Shown in pieces: positions 1 to 8,316 of a stretch of 24,236 bases of DNA (position 1 is its first letter; the number at the start of each line of letters is the position of its first letter). The stretch is from positions 745,427-769,662 of the forward strand of contig MNCI01004262.1 in NCBI GenBank assembly GCA_015680685.1, given 5' to 3'. Source of the DNA: Gnetum montanum (taxonomy: Eukaryota; Streptophyta; Gnetopsida; Gnetales; Gnetaceae). The notes under the pieces were generated by a model. That model saw only the letters and a list, made by a program, of their open reading frames with translations. It did not search any database and was not told the origin of the DNA. The translations under genes and the position numbers were made by a program.

Positions 1-140
1 GAAGAAGAAGACATTTTGTCTTGTTCAGTGTGCGATGTACCATTGTCTTATCTTTCTTTGATTAACCCTCAGGGTTCGTTCTAATGTTCCAACGATATGA
101 ATGATTTCCTATGTTCTACATAGTGCACAAACAACTAAGT
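1..140 (-). mobile_element. Internal leader of the left outer LTR element (partial)
   Basis: This is the sequence just downstream of the primer-binding site of the minus-strand LTR at 159-937, so it should be the untranslated leader of that element, running off the left edge. No confident gag frame is visible in the 140 bases. The assignment rests on position only. Confidence 0.6.
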
Positions 141-157
141 CCCCGGCAACAGCGCCA
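141..157 (-). other. tRNA-Asp-type primer-binding site (left outer element)
   Basis: Read on the minus strand this is TGGCGCTGTTGCCGGGG, one base after the LTR end. It matches the 3' end of plant tRNA-Asp (the type used by Athila and relatives) at all but one position. It fixes the orientation of the left LTR and shows that the element's body lies to the left of the window. Confidence 0.85.
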
Positions 158-700
158 ATGATGAGTGGCGAGGTACCGCTACACTCAACCATACGAATAC
201 GAGCATTTCATGCACGATCCGGTTGAACTCCAAGGACTAAGTGCTTATGTGCCTTAATGGAACACTCAGGGTTAATCAATCGTTGTCTTCCTAAACTTAC
301 TTGTATTGTCACGATTGTATGGTTAAGTAAGCTTGAGGTATATGATTTTTATAGCTTTTTGTCTTTTTACATCTTCTGCTAATAAAGGAAAGGGAGAGAG
401 AACTAAGTGACTAACTTACATTAACTATTCATTAACTAGTTTCTAAATGTTCCTAACACCAGTATCTGTTCCCACTTGCCATACACATCTTGAACCAGTG
501 CAACATTGTTGGGATTAGCAAACGCTAATCGTTACTGGGTTATGAAGCGCTACACGCATGCTCGAAGCGATCGTACTGAGTGTATTTAGCTAAGGGGGTT
601 GAAGGTTGAGAAAGATATTAATTAACTAGGAAAGCATTAAACAATCATTAATTACTAATTAGCTTGATCTGTATGCTGCAAGGTTTATCATAAAGTTCAT

Positions 701-707
701 CTTTATT
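701..707 (-). terminator. Polyadenylation signal of the left outer LTR
   Basis: AATAAAG on the minus strand, in the context GCAATAAAGAT shared with the right outer LTR, where AATAAA lies at 23075-23080. It probably marks the R/U5 region. Confidence 0.5.
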
Positions 708-873
708 GCTGTACACAAAATTTTGCTCAGGTACAAATTGCTCGAATAAAGATTCATTCACTCTATGACTCCTACTGCGGGCACACAGAAATAATTCTGA
801 CTTTGGAATAACAAAACTACAAGAATTTGGCTAAGGGTCTAAGTCTAACTCTCTAGAACCAAGGGCGCTGCCT

Positions 874-883
874 CTTATTTATA
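874..883 (-). promoter_or_regulatory. TATA box of the left outer LTR
   Basis: The minus strand reads TATAAATAAG, the same as the box in the right outer LTR (TATAAATAAG at 22900-22909). In both it lies just downstream of the GATATC palindrome cluster, as expected for the U3 core promoter. Confidence 0.7.
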
Positions 884-899
884 AAAGATGAGGCAAGAC

Positions 900-928
900 G
901 TGATATCGCGTGGCGGATGCGATATCGC
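900..928 (-). promoter_or_regulatory. GATATC palindrome pair in U3 (left LTR)
   Basis: Two sites, GTGATATCGC at 900-909 and the perfect 10-bp palindrome GCGATATCGC at 919-928, lie 20-50 bp upstream of the TATA box. The right LTR has five related sites in the same place. The repeated, symmetric, promoter-proximal arrangement suggests binding by a dimeric protein; this is inference. Confidence 0.45.
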
Positions 929-984
929 GGCTCATCAACTATATTATTATATATACGTATATAGATATTCTAAGTTTTTGACAA

Positions 985-2010
985 TTACCCAAAGTAATGT
1001 TTTATATGTGAAACATTATATGGGAGCTATAATTCCAATCCATTTAATGTGGATAACTTGTATGTGTCTTCTGATAATTGTTTCTTGATCTGAAACAAAC
1101 CCAACCATCTAGTTGAAAATTTATTAGGTTTCTTCATATTCCACAATAACACCAGATTGCCAGCTTTAAGAGTTCTTTTCATGGCCTTTCTATCAAACCA
1201 TCTTTTAACTAGAGAAGCATTTTCTAATAGATTATCCTTAGCTCTATCCATTTCAACTTCTCTTCTAATAAGCAAGGTTATGAAATTTCTATCTTTATCT
1301 ATTTTTTCACCATAGCTTTGTACAAAATTGGAGGCTGAACTTAAAATTTTATTCGTAACTCTTGTAGGCAAACCATAAACCAAATTATAAGCTGATATCC
1401 CAATAGCCTTTTTTAAACCTAATACAGTCAATCCATAATGCAGATTGCAAATAATCAATCCAATTTCTTGGATTCCTCTCCATAGATTTTTTGATGTAGA
1501 AAATAAGCTTTTTATTTGTAAATTTAGTTACGCCATTCCCTTGAGCATAATACTTAGAAGAAGAAAATAGAAAAATGGATTTCTCCGATGCCCATGTTAT
1601 AAATTCCTTAGATTGAAAAGTAGGTCCATTGTTGGATACTAATACTTTAGGCATACCAAAGTGACTTAAGAACTTAATCTTCTAAAAACTTAATACATCC
1701 AATGTTGAACAATTTCCAAGAGCTTTTTCTTTAGACCATTTAGTAAAATAATTGGTGGCTATGAGAATAAACTTATGTCCAACTCTTGAAAGAGTAATTG
1801 TGCTAATAAAATCTAAGCCCCATTGCTAAAATGGTCTATCCATAATTACTAGTTTCAAGGGAGCTCTAGCCTTTTTGATTTTTGACCCATGAGTCTGACA
1901 TTTATAACATTTTTGAATTTTCAAGCTAATATCTTGGTACATGTTCGGGCAATAAAAACCATAATAGAGTATATGCTACATAGTGGACTTAAGATTCATA
2001 AAATAAATTA
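985..2010 (-). pseudogene. Ty3/gypsy integrase, zinc-finger CxxC to C-terminal domain (remnant)
   Basis: Reading the minus strand from 2010 down there is the second half of the HHCC zinc finger (KCYKC at about 1898-1912), then the rve core with WGLDF (about 1810-1826), a SNNG motif at about 1625-1638 where the family has a catalytic DNG, and GNGVTKFTNK at about 1520-1546 where the catalytic Glu would be. So two of the three acidic catalytic residues look lost. The C-terminal domain follows with RTLKAGNLVLLW and KFSTRWLGLFQIKK, and a final block near 985-1026 resembling the end of gypsy integrases. Several TAG stops and at least one frameshift (around 1680) break it. The first half of the zinc finger is at 10953-11180, because a copia element has inserted between them. 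The left outer LTR begins about 50 bp after the end, so the 3' LTR of this gypsy element is not seen. Confidence 0.88.
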
Positions 2011-2015
2011 GCATG

Positions 2016-2411
2016 TGTTGGAGTCATGTGGCAATTAATCTGTAGAAAATTTTTGGTTTTTTACCATTACATTGTACCAGAAGATGAAGGGTCAACTGTT
2101 ATAGAAGTTGAAGGGTCAGTCATTATAGAAGTTAAAGGGTCAGTTGTTACAAAAGGTGAAGGGTTAAAAGTTGAAGGGATGCTGTTTTCTCTTCCTTTTA
2201 TGTAGACACCCTTTGCACTTCCCTTTTGAGGAATCACCTTTTGTGGGGATCATACCCCTATAATACACACTTAATCTTTGATCGAATGAATTAATTCTCT
2301 ACTTCCACCCATGGTTTTCATCCCAATTTGGGGTTTCCACATAAATTCTATGTGTTTGGTGTGTGCTTTTTTTCTTGTTATTATTATTTTTGCTTGATTC
2401 ATTTCCTAACA
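2016..2411 (+). repeat. Copia 5' LTR (396 bp)
   Basis: It starts TGTTGGAGTCATGTGG and ends TTTCCTAACA, as does the copy at 10624-10952. It has about three and a half units of a 24-bp tandem repeat (2086-2172, starting GAAGGGTCA), against two in the 3' LTR, which explains most of the length difference. Outside the repeat the two LTRs look about 80-85% identical by eye, so the insertion is old. Confidence 0.9.
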
Positions 2412-2414
2412 GAC

Positions 2415-2427
2415 TAATATCGAAGCA
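2415..2427 (+). other. Primer-binding site of the copia element (decayed)
   Basis: TAATATCGAAGCA, three bases after the LTR, resembles the initiator tRNA-Met site TGGTATCAGAGCA usual in plant copia elements. The differences are transitions, fitting deamination decay. Confidence 0.6.
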
Positions 2428-2429
2428 AG

Positions 2430-3240
2430 GTTTGCAAAGGAACAGTGGGAGTGATAGTATTCGAGGATAGGAAAGTCAGGATCAACAAGTTCGATGGGAC
2501 AAACTTCAAATTCTAGAAGATGCAAATCGAAGATTATTGGTACCAGAAGAAGTTGCATGAACTACTATTGGGAAAGAAGCCATATCATATGAGCAAAGAA
2601 AATTGGGAACTATTAGATCACCAGGCTCTTGGGGTGATTCATTTGATGTTATCATAGAACATTGCATTTGATATTGTCAATGAAAAACTACTTGGGGTTT
2701 GATGAAGGCCTTATTAGATATGTATGAGAAGCCATCCACCTCAAACAAGGTATATCTAATGTGTTGATTATTCAATCTAAGGATGTCTGAAGGTGCGTCG
2801 ATTATAGATCACATCAATGAGTTCAATGTGATCATGAGTCAGTTAAGTTTTGTGGAAATTGACTTTGATGATGAGATCAAAGCATTGATCTTGTTATCAT
2901 CATTGCCTAATAGCTAGTCTACAATGGTGACTGCAATTAGTAGTTCATCAAGAGATCAAAAAATGAAGTTGTTTGGAGTTCGAGATCTAATTCTTAATGA
3001 AGATATACATAGAAGGAAGTCAGGCGAATCTACAGGTTTTGCCTTGTGTAATGAAGGCAAAGGTAGAAGTCCTCAATGAGGATAGAATTAGGGCCATGCA
3101 AAACCAAAGTCCAAGGGAAGAAGTCGATCCAAGGGTTGTAAGAATGTCTCCTGTTGGAATTGCAATAAAATAAGATCACCTTAGAAAATAGTGCACAACA
3201 CCAAAGAAAAAAAAGAAAAATCAGCATGATGATTCAATGA
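2430..3240 (+). pseudogene. Copia gag remnant with broken zinc knuckle
   Basis: The frame reads KFDGTNF near 2490, then HELLLGKKP, a WELLDHQALGVI stretch, MYEKPSTSNKVY (about 2720-2755), LSMSEGAS-like sequence and LILLSSLP (about 2890). This is the usual order of a plant copia gag (UBN2 type). A knuckle begins at about 3150 with CWNC, but its His and last Cys are not recognisable. Stops include TAG codons where Trp is expected (for example after FKF near 2515 and in the LPNS region near 2920) and a frameshift near 2640-2700. Confidence 0.85.
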
Positions 3241-3811
3241 ATGTAGCTATTGAAGAAATTGTTGATGCCTTAGTTTATTGTGTGGATAGTCGTATTGAAT
3301 CTTGGATTCTTGATTCAGGCATGTCATTTCACTCTACTCCTTCTAAATAACTATTTAATAATTATGTTTCTAGGAATTTTGGAAAGGTTTATCTTGCAGA
3401 TGATGAGCCATTAAACATTGTGGGGAAGGGTGATGTTTATATAAAGATTGCCTATGGGAATCAACTGAAGTTATAGAATGTTAGACATGTTCCAAGTTTA
3501 AAGAAAAACTTTATTTCTATGGGTTAGATAGATGTTGAAGGGTACAATATAGTATTTGGAGGTGGATCCTAAGAAATAATTAAAGGAAATCTAATTGTTG
3601 CTAAAGGAAATAAGGTGGGAACATTGTACACCACTTCAGAAATAAAACATAGTGTTAGCGATTAATTTAGAATCAATGTCAACATTGTGGCATCGAAGGT
3701 TGGGTCACATGAGTGAAAAGGGAATGACATTGTTGGCCTCATAGGGGAGATTACTAGACTTGAAGTTTGTTGATGTCGGTTTATGTGAAGGATGTGTTTA
3801 TGGGAAGCAGT
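3241..3811 (+). pseudogene. Copia protease and pre-integrase domain (remnant, left fragment)
   Basis: WILDSGMSFHSTPSK at about 3301-3345 is the copia aspartic protease active site with DSG intact. The pre-integrase domain follows with LWHRRLGHMSEKGM at about 3685-3726 and CEGCVYGKQ at about 3786-3810. In-frame TAG stops lie at 3474-3476, 3525-3527 and 3742-3744. The reading is cut at about 3811 by unrelated sequence. The last 385 bases are repeated at 8317-8697. Confidence 0.87.
3421..3808 (+). repeat. Left arm of the copia direct duplication
   Basis: From GGGAAGGGTGATG to TATGGGAAG this matches 8317-8697 in the same orientation with roughly 25-30 differences over about 385 bases, near 93% by eye. 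Two TAG stops are shared by both arms (3525-3527 with 8419-8421, and 3742-3744 with 8636-8638). The arms flank the pararetrovirus-containing insert. Confidence 0.88.
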
Positions 3812-3847
3812 AGCTAGAATGTCATTGATTAGAGCATCATGATATTT
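3809..3847 (-). repeat. Left copy of the 39-bp inverted repeat flanking the pararetrovirus fragment
   Basis: The minus strand from 3847 to 3809 matches plus 5877-5915 with two differences in 39 bases. Both copies encode KYHDALINDILAT reading outward. The left copy ends at the copia break with a few bases of overlap, whereas the right copy continues into a longer open frame. Confidence 0.85.
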
Positions 3848-4440
3848 GCTTGGCGATTTGAAATGCCCTCTTGCTTTGGAATTCTCTTGAGTTTTGATGA
3901 AAAATGCCATAGCATATCGAAAAAGACAATGAATCAAAATAGCAATAGAGTACCACTTTAATTCACTGACTCACTCAACACTAGTTGCAACACAGTTGTG
4001 ATTGCGCTTCGCACTTTCCTAGTCTAGCGATTCTCATGATACAAGCAACTTTTATGCAAGAAAGTAGAAGAAAACCTTCCAATCAAAGCAACAATCTATT
4101 ATTGATTCAACCCAAATCTTCTTACACAAAGTATCAAATGTACTTCTAGCACTTCTAGCATGCCACACACTCTTGTGCCTATCTCTTGCTTTCATCATGG
4201 CTAGAGAGGGTTATTTATACTAGGAACAAGCATGATGCTCTATTCTTACAACCACACAACACACTAGGACTAAGCTTACAATATTCACAATATGGCTTAC
4301 AGACTTCACAATATGGCTCGATGGATGGAGCAAATCTTGCTGCGTGCCTTCTGAAAATATTCACACGTCTTCATAAGCTTCGCCACTTCTTCAATGAGGC
4401 TAGGTGATGACATCTCACCTTGTGCTTCCTCAAGTTGACT
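3848..4440 (-). promoter_or_regulatory. Pararetrovirus promoter and leader region (remnant)
   Basis: This follows the polyprotein end on the minus strand. It has a TATA box (TATAAATA at 4212-4219, minus strand) and near 4405-4422 a TGATGACATCTCACC stretch that resembles the TGACG-type elements of caulimovirid promoters. It then continues as a leader toward the short coding segment at 3847. An intergenic region with promoter after the RT-RNase H frame is the layout expected of this virus family. I could not find a tRNA-Met primer-binding site. The role is inferred from position and the TATA box. Confidence 0.45.
4212..4219 (-). promoter_or_regulatory. TATA box in the pararetrovirus intergenic region
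   Basis: TATAAATA followed by a pyrimidine-rich stretch on the minus strand, pointing into the leader. Whether it is still active cannot be judged from sequence. Confidence 0.45.
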
Positions 4441-4860
4441 TGGAGGCTATTCTACAACTGGTTCGTTAGCGTACAATGTGGTCTCCAAATAGAGGTTGAT
4501 TCTCTGGAATGTGGTGTAGAGCTGAGATTCCCATCCTTCATAGTCGAGCAGAGTGGAGAAATAATTATGAGCATATTGATTGGGAAAAAGGGGACATCGA
4601 ATTAATAAGATATTATCCAAGACTTTAGCTAATCTTAGATGCTCAAGAATTTTAGGTTCTAGCTGTGTCCACTTTAGATTGTTCACAACACAATCTATAC
4701 GCCTGACCATATTTACATAAAAATCAAGGTTGGGATAATTACGAGTGATGCTTGTTGATGGCTCTTGTGGAAAAATAGAACAAATATATTGGCACCAATT
4801 CACTCAATCCTCCAACATTTGAATAGGCCACGTTCTCCATTGATCTTCGAGAATGGCTGA
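4441..4860 (-). pseudogene. C-terminal part of the pararetrovirus polyprotein (remnant)
   Basis: An open stretch of 118 codons runs from about 4803 to 4447 on the minus strand, directly downstream of the RNase H remnant and separated from it by two stops (near 4803 and 4863). No conserved domain is recognised. It is called viral because it lies between the RNase H and the presumed promoter region, in the same strand and compatible frame. Confidence 0.5.
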
Positions 4861-5876
4861 CATTTAGCTCGCTGAGCTCCCAGTGCTACTGGGAGAATGA
4901 TGCATCATCATCATTCGGGTTGAAACATTTGTTTCTTTCAATTCTCTTGTCAAGGTGTCAAGAAGATAAATTACTGGACCCGAAATACGTTCAATAGAAA
5001 ATTGATATTGAAAAAGTAAAAATTGCCACTAGGCAAACCTTTGCAACTTGGGAGATGGGTTAATTTTTCTTTTGAGAAGGGTAGCCAAATTTGCAGAATC
5101 GGTTCTCAAGATAAAGGGACCTTCAACGACATAAATGTGGAATTTTTCAATCCCTTTAATCATAGCTAATATCTCTTTCTTAGCAGGCTAGCAATTTAAT
5201 TCATTCTTATGAAAAATACCTGAAGCATAGGCACAAATGTCTTCTTGTTCTCTAGCTTTGTCCAATTGAAGTAGAATCACTGCCCAAGCATCGTAGCTAG
5301 TGTTTATATTCAGGATAAATGATCCTTTTAAGATTGGTGAAAGTGGTGGAAGATGCTGGCACTCTTTCTTTAATTGTTGGACTTGCTATGTAGCTTGTTT
5401 TGACCACTTAAAAGGAACTTGATTTTTACACCGACGAATTTCAGTTGTTTTATCCGTCAATTTCTCAATATGCTTAGCAACATAATTTAAACAACCTAAA
5501 AATCTGAGGCATTGATCTTTCGACTCGTCCTCATCAAGAAATAAAGAAATTTTCTTCAACACATGAGGTTGCATAAAGATCTTGCCTCTTTTTAATTGCA
5601 CACCACAAAAATCAATTTCAAATTGAGCTACCTAAAATTTCTTCAGGTCGATAGACAGACCAATTGCATACTGTTGGCAAAGTTGAGCAAAAATCTTCAA
5701 ATGTTGAATATGTTGTTGCACCATATTAGAAAAGCTTATAAAATCATGAATATAATTTGCCAGAAAATCTTGATGACTTTTGAAAATCACGTCCATTCAA
5801 TGCTAAAACTGAGACGGGGCATTCTTAAGTCTAAATGGCATGACAAGCCATTCACACAATCCTTCCGGTGTACCTA
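4861..5876 (-). pseudogene. Endogenous pararetrovirus RT-RNase H fragment (Caulimoviridae-type)
   Basis: On the minus strand from 5876 the frame enters in the middle of the RT with WLVMPFRLKNAPS (about 5805-5845). A YIHD sequence lies where the family has its YxDD catalytic motif (about 5740-5760), so a catalytic Asp is lost. QPHVLKK (about 5555-5580) and RFLGCLNYVAKHI (about 5475-5515) follow; this order and wording are typical of plant pararetrovirus RT rather than gypsy RT. The RNase H region covers about 5340-4900 with ICAYASGIFHKNELNC, KEILAMIKGIEKFHIY, FILRTDSANL and a final LTREL. The N-terminal half of the RT, including the first catalytic Asp, is absent, and several stops are present. 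It is an old, non-functional genomic copy. A Ty3/gypsy origin is less likely given the motif wording and the promoter region downstream. Confidence 0.8.
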
Positions 5877-6245
5877 AAATATCATGATGCTCTAATCAAT
5901 GACATTTTGGCTACTAATGAACAATGCTATGCCCACTACTCACTTTGTCTGAAAGTTGCTATGGAAAACCCCTCAAATGGTATTGGAGCCATGGCAAGAC
6001 TGATTTATGATTACTCTGGTGTTAACTCTGATCATGTTCCTGTTGTAAGAAGAAAGTATGGTTATCATCTTTGGGCTTTAGTTGCAAAGACCATTGCTAA
6101 ATGTGAAGAAGTCATTTCAAACTACTATTGGATGATGGATCAAGGTTATTCATTTATCCATAGTCTTTCACTCTATTTTTTTTGTTTCTTTGTTGTAGAT
6201 ACATTCTTCCAATGGCTCATGTCCTATACTACATTTCTCAACTAG
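5868..6245 (+). pseudogene. Unrecognised open frame, possibly a second piece of pararetrovirus coding sequence
   Basis: From the ATG at 5868 about 90 codons look truly coding: mixed, low-bias residues, no stop, including HYSLCLKVAMENPSNGIGAM, YGYHLWALVAKTIAKCEEV and ISNYYWMMD. After about 6140 it turns hydrophobic and T-rich and may be read-through of non-coding DNA; a GT..AG pair at about 6144-6198 would be only some 54 bases apart. The first codons (KYHDALINDILAT, 5878-5916) are also found at the end of the viral leader at 3847-3809. I therefore infer that this is the first viral open frame, in inverted orientation relative to the RT piece. The alternative is a captured host exon. I recognise no family, and the start codon is uncertain because the repeat begins at the junction. 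Confidence 0.45.
5877..5915 (+). repeat. Right copy of the 39-bp inverted repeat
   Basis: It matches the reverse complement of 3809-3847 with two differences. The copy is the start of the unrecognised open frame at 5868-6245. Confidence 0.85.
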
Positions 6246-6841
6246 TTGTCTCAATATCATGTGCAGCCAACTATAACATTACTTCACCATGACATGTGAG
6301 AAGCCATCATCACCATGGTTATAACCATAATGGCAATATTAAATTTAACCATAATCCATGGTTATTCTTTCATTACACTCTAACAACACACCACTAACTA
6401 ATTATGACTCACGGTGGTGGACCATAACACTACCACAACTTGTGATGTGTAAACACATGCTAACCATGAGTTGTGCATTCATGATTATTTTGTAAAAAAT
6501 ATTACAAAATGACATAATAATTGACACCTTTATTTAGGTGGGTTGGTAGTCTGAGTTTCTTTACTATTTTGGTAATCTAGATTATGTCTACTAAGTGTAG
6601 CAATTCTAAAATGTTAAAGAGATATGTACTACTTTTAAAAAATATTCCCTTGGTTACAAATCTAGATTTTTTCATTTGTTTATTCTTGTCACATTTCTAG
6701 TATGTTGAAGAAAGATAAGTACTCTTTTGGAAAGATGATTATTTTTGTAGAGGTTAAGAACTTTGAGGTAGCAACTACTTCCAAGAAGGTGCTACTATCT
6801 TCTTTGATGAAGAGACTTTATTAGAATCTTTATATTTGAAA
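6246..6841. other. AT-rich non-coding stretch with small palindromes
   Basis: No coding signal on either strand. It holds a perfect 14-bp palindrome ATGGTTATAACCAT (6315-6328), a related CCATAATCCATGG stretch some 35 bp later, and an 8-bp stem TTTTGTAA/TTACAAAA with a 6-base loop (about 6490-6511). It may be part of a non-autonomous DNA element, but no terminal repeats or target duplication were found. Confidence 0.4.
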
Positions 6842-7110
6842 GTGCATTAACTAGTAGGTTTAGTATCCTATTTATTTTAATGATAGGTTGTTTTTGAAAG
6901 AGCTTAGATAATCCAAATAACCTTGATCATATCATTTTTATCTCACACTTTGAAACATTTATTAAAATAAACACAATAGCTAAGGATTCCATGGTTTGTG
7001 TTTTCATGAAGTAGCCCTTGTGTTGCAACTATATGTACTGAAATGAAATCTAAAAGAGTCATCTTCCTATCTAAATAGGAGTCAAATTTAGCTTGCCTAA
7101 TACCAATTGG
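6842..7110 (+). repeat. Diverged direct duplication, copy A
   Basis: CATTAACTAGTAGG.. through AATAAACACAATAGC and on to TCAAATTTAGCTTGCC corresponds, in order and orientation, to 7577-7975 without its internal insertion. Identity is only about 65-70% by eye over 150-200 bases. Neither copy is coding. Copy A lacks the SINE-like insert of copy B and so shows the empty site. Confidence 0.55.
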
Positions 7111-7576
7111 GCTCCTAGGTGATGGTTACTTCTAAGGAGGCAAAGGCATTTTTCATAATGAAGATGGTCCATGTTTCACTAGAATTAAGGTTATGTGTAA
7201 ATTCTTACAATGGAATGTTTTGGATTCAAGTTTGTGATTTTGAATATGCTTTTACGCATTTTTCATTTTTAACATATATCTACGCTTATTCAATAATATC
7301 TTAAACTTGAGAAAAATGTATATATATTGTTAATACGAAAAAAATGATAAAAATTTATTTATTGATCAATTTAACTTGAAACATAATTTTATTGCTTTAT
7401 AAGCAAGGATTTCTTTAGAAATTTAGAATTATAATTTTAATTTCTTTGTGATTTTTGAAAATTGTTGTAATTGCTCTCCCAATTCAGAGCATTGTGGAAT
7501 CACCAATCTTAAGATTCCAAGTTCATGCAAATCCAAATCTTGTAAAGCATAAAAGGTACTTGATTAAAATGCTTAT
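7111..7576. other. Non-coding AT-rich spacer between the diverged copies
   Basis: No recognisable gene or element. The two short open frames here are of the length expected by chance, have skewed composition, and match no family I know. Confidence 0.4.
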
Positions 7577-7743
7577 GTTGGAAAGCATAACTAGCAACTT
7601 TAGTTTGTTGATTTTGATTATAAATTGGTTTCCAAAGAGTTGAGATAATGCAAATAGGCTTGAACATACCATTATCATCACATGATTGATAACAATTATC
7701 AAAATAAATACAATAACATAGAAGGATTTTATATTGTCACCAT

Positions 7744-7754
7744 AATTATATGAA
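7744..7754 (+). repeat. Target-site duplication, left copy (AATTATATGAA)
   Basis: Eleven bases identical to 7918-7928, bracketing the SINE-like insert. Size and sequence fit a target duplication made by a LINE-type endonuclease and reverse transcriptase. Confidence 0.7.
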
Positions 7755-7917
7755 TTTATTTTTTTTGGGAAGACAACTTGTGGTAGGTAACATAACCCCT
7801 ATGCACACAACTTAGAGTAGGTAATACAACCCCTATTCACACATCATATCTGAGCTACTTACAAAAAAGGTCCCACTATAAGGTTACTTCACTGTTATCA
7901 CACTCCAAACCAGAAGC
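7755..7917 (-). mobile_element. Short SINE-like retroposon (163 bp) with A-rich tail
   Basis: The insert is bounded by a perfect 11-bp target duplication. Read on the minus strand it ends in AAAAAAAATAAA next to the duplication (7755-7766), the hallmark of target-primed retroposition. It contains two tandem 34-bp units (7773-7806 and 7807-7840, each starting ACAACTT on the plus strand). A GTAGCTCAG sequence occurs near its middle on the minus strand, but no convincing box A plus box B pair at the head, so it may be a 5'-truncated SINE or a retroposed piece of another RNA. Confidence 0.6.
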
Positions 7918-7928
7918 AATTATATGAA
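7918..7928 (+). repeat. Target-site duplication, right copy (AATTATATGAA)
   Basis: Identical to 7744-7754; it marks the head end of the SINE-like insert. Confidence 0.7.
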
Positions 7929-7975
7929 ATTAGGGAGAGACACCTTCCCAAAGTCAAACTTAGCTACCATTAAAG

Positions 7976-8316
7976 AAAATGTGATATCATTTTCCTAGCT
8001 AAATAATAAGCAAGATGTCCTCATAGTAAACGTTATCTTGGACATGCTAGTTAGCCGATCCTTATTATTCAAATTCACCGTTCTCTTCATTATTTATCCC
8101 TATTCTTTGCTAAATTTTCATTCTTTTATTTGTATATTTATAAAGAAACAAGACTTAAAAGCAATAGTATGATACCTTTTTCTCGTACTATGATTTACCA
8201 ACTATGAATCAACCATCATCTAAAGAGGTAAAAGGTTAGAGTTTTGAACATGGCCTATCTTCAGACTCTCTTAGCATCAGTAGGTTAGCTTGACATGAAG
8301 AAGACCTCAAGACATA
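7976..8316. other. Non-coding stretch up to the second copia arm
   Basis: Nothing recognisable on either strand. Copia homology starts abruptly at GGGAAGGG, 8317. Confidence 0.5.

Larger units (their letters stand above)
159..937 (-). mobile_element. LTR of the left outer element (779 bp, 5' LTR)
   Basis: On the minus strand the LTR starts TGATGAG at 937 and ends CTCATCA at 159, a 7-bp terminal inverted repeat with the TG..CA ends of a retroelement. A primer-binding site follows after one base. A TATA box (874-883) and an AATAAA signal (701-707) lie inside in the expected order. The LTR of the same family at 22785-23656 shares the ends, the GATATC palindromes, the TATA region, the polyadenylation region and the last 40 or so bases; the rest has diverged. 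Only one LTR of this element is in the window, so a solo LTR cannot be excluded, but the primer-binding site favours a 5' LTR. Confidence 0.85.
7577..7975 (+). repeat. Diverged direct duplication, copy B (carries an insertion)
   Basis: It aligns with 6842-7110. The shared order (AACTAG, GAGATAATGCAAATA, AAAATAAATACAATA, then CAAACTTAGCT) is interrupted only by the 163-bp insertion plus target duplication at 7755-7928. Confidence 0.55.

Noticed and set aside
888-1088. 66-codon plus-strand frame at the left LTR border
   Set aside because: Crosses the LTR/gypsy junction and contains promoter palindromes; chance frame.
4861-5876. Ty3/gypsy RT as the source of this RT-RNase H remnant
   Set aside because: The QPHVLKK and FLGCLNY wording, the RNase H text and the promoter-like region after the frame fit plant pararetroviruses better. 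A gypsy origin remains possible at low probability.
3809-5915. DNA transposon with 39-bp terminal inverted repeats
   Set aside because: No target duplication outside the repeats, the right repeat continues into an open coding frame, and the interior is pararetrovirus sequence without a transposase.
6144-6198. Spliceosomal intron in the unrecognised frame
   Set aside because: A GT..AG pair with a T-rich tract is present, but about 54 bases is short for a plant intron and no downstream exon is recognised.
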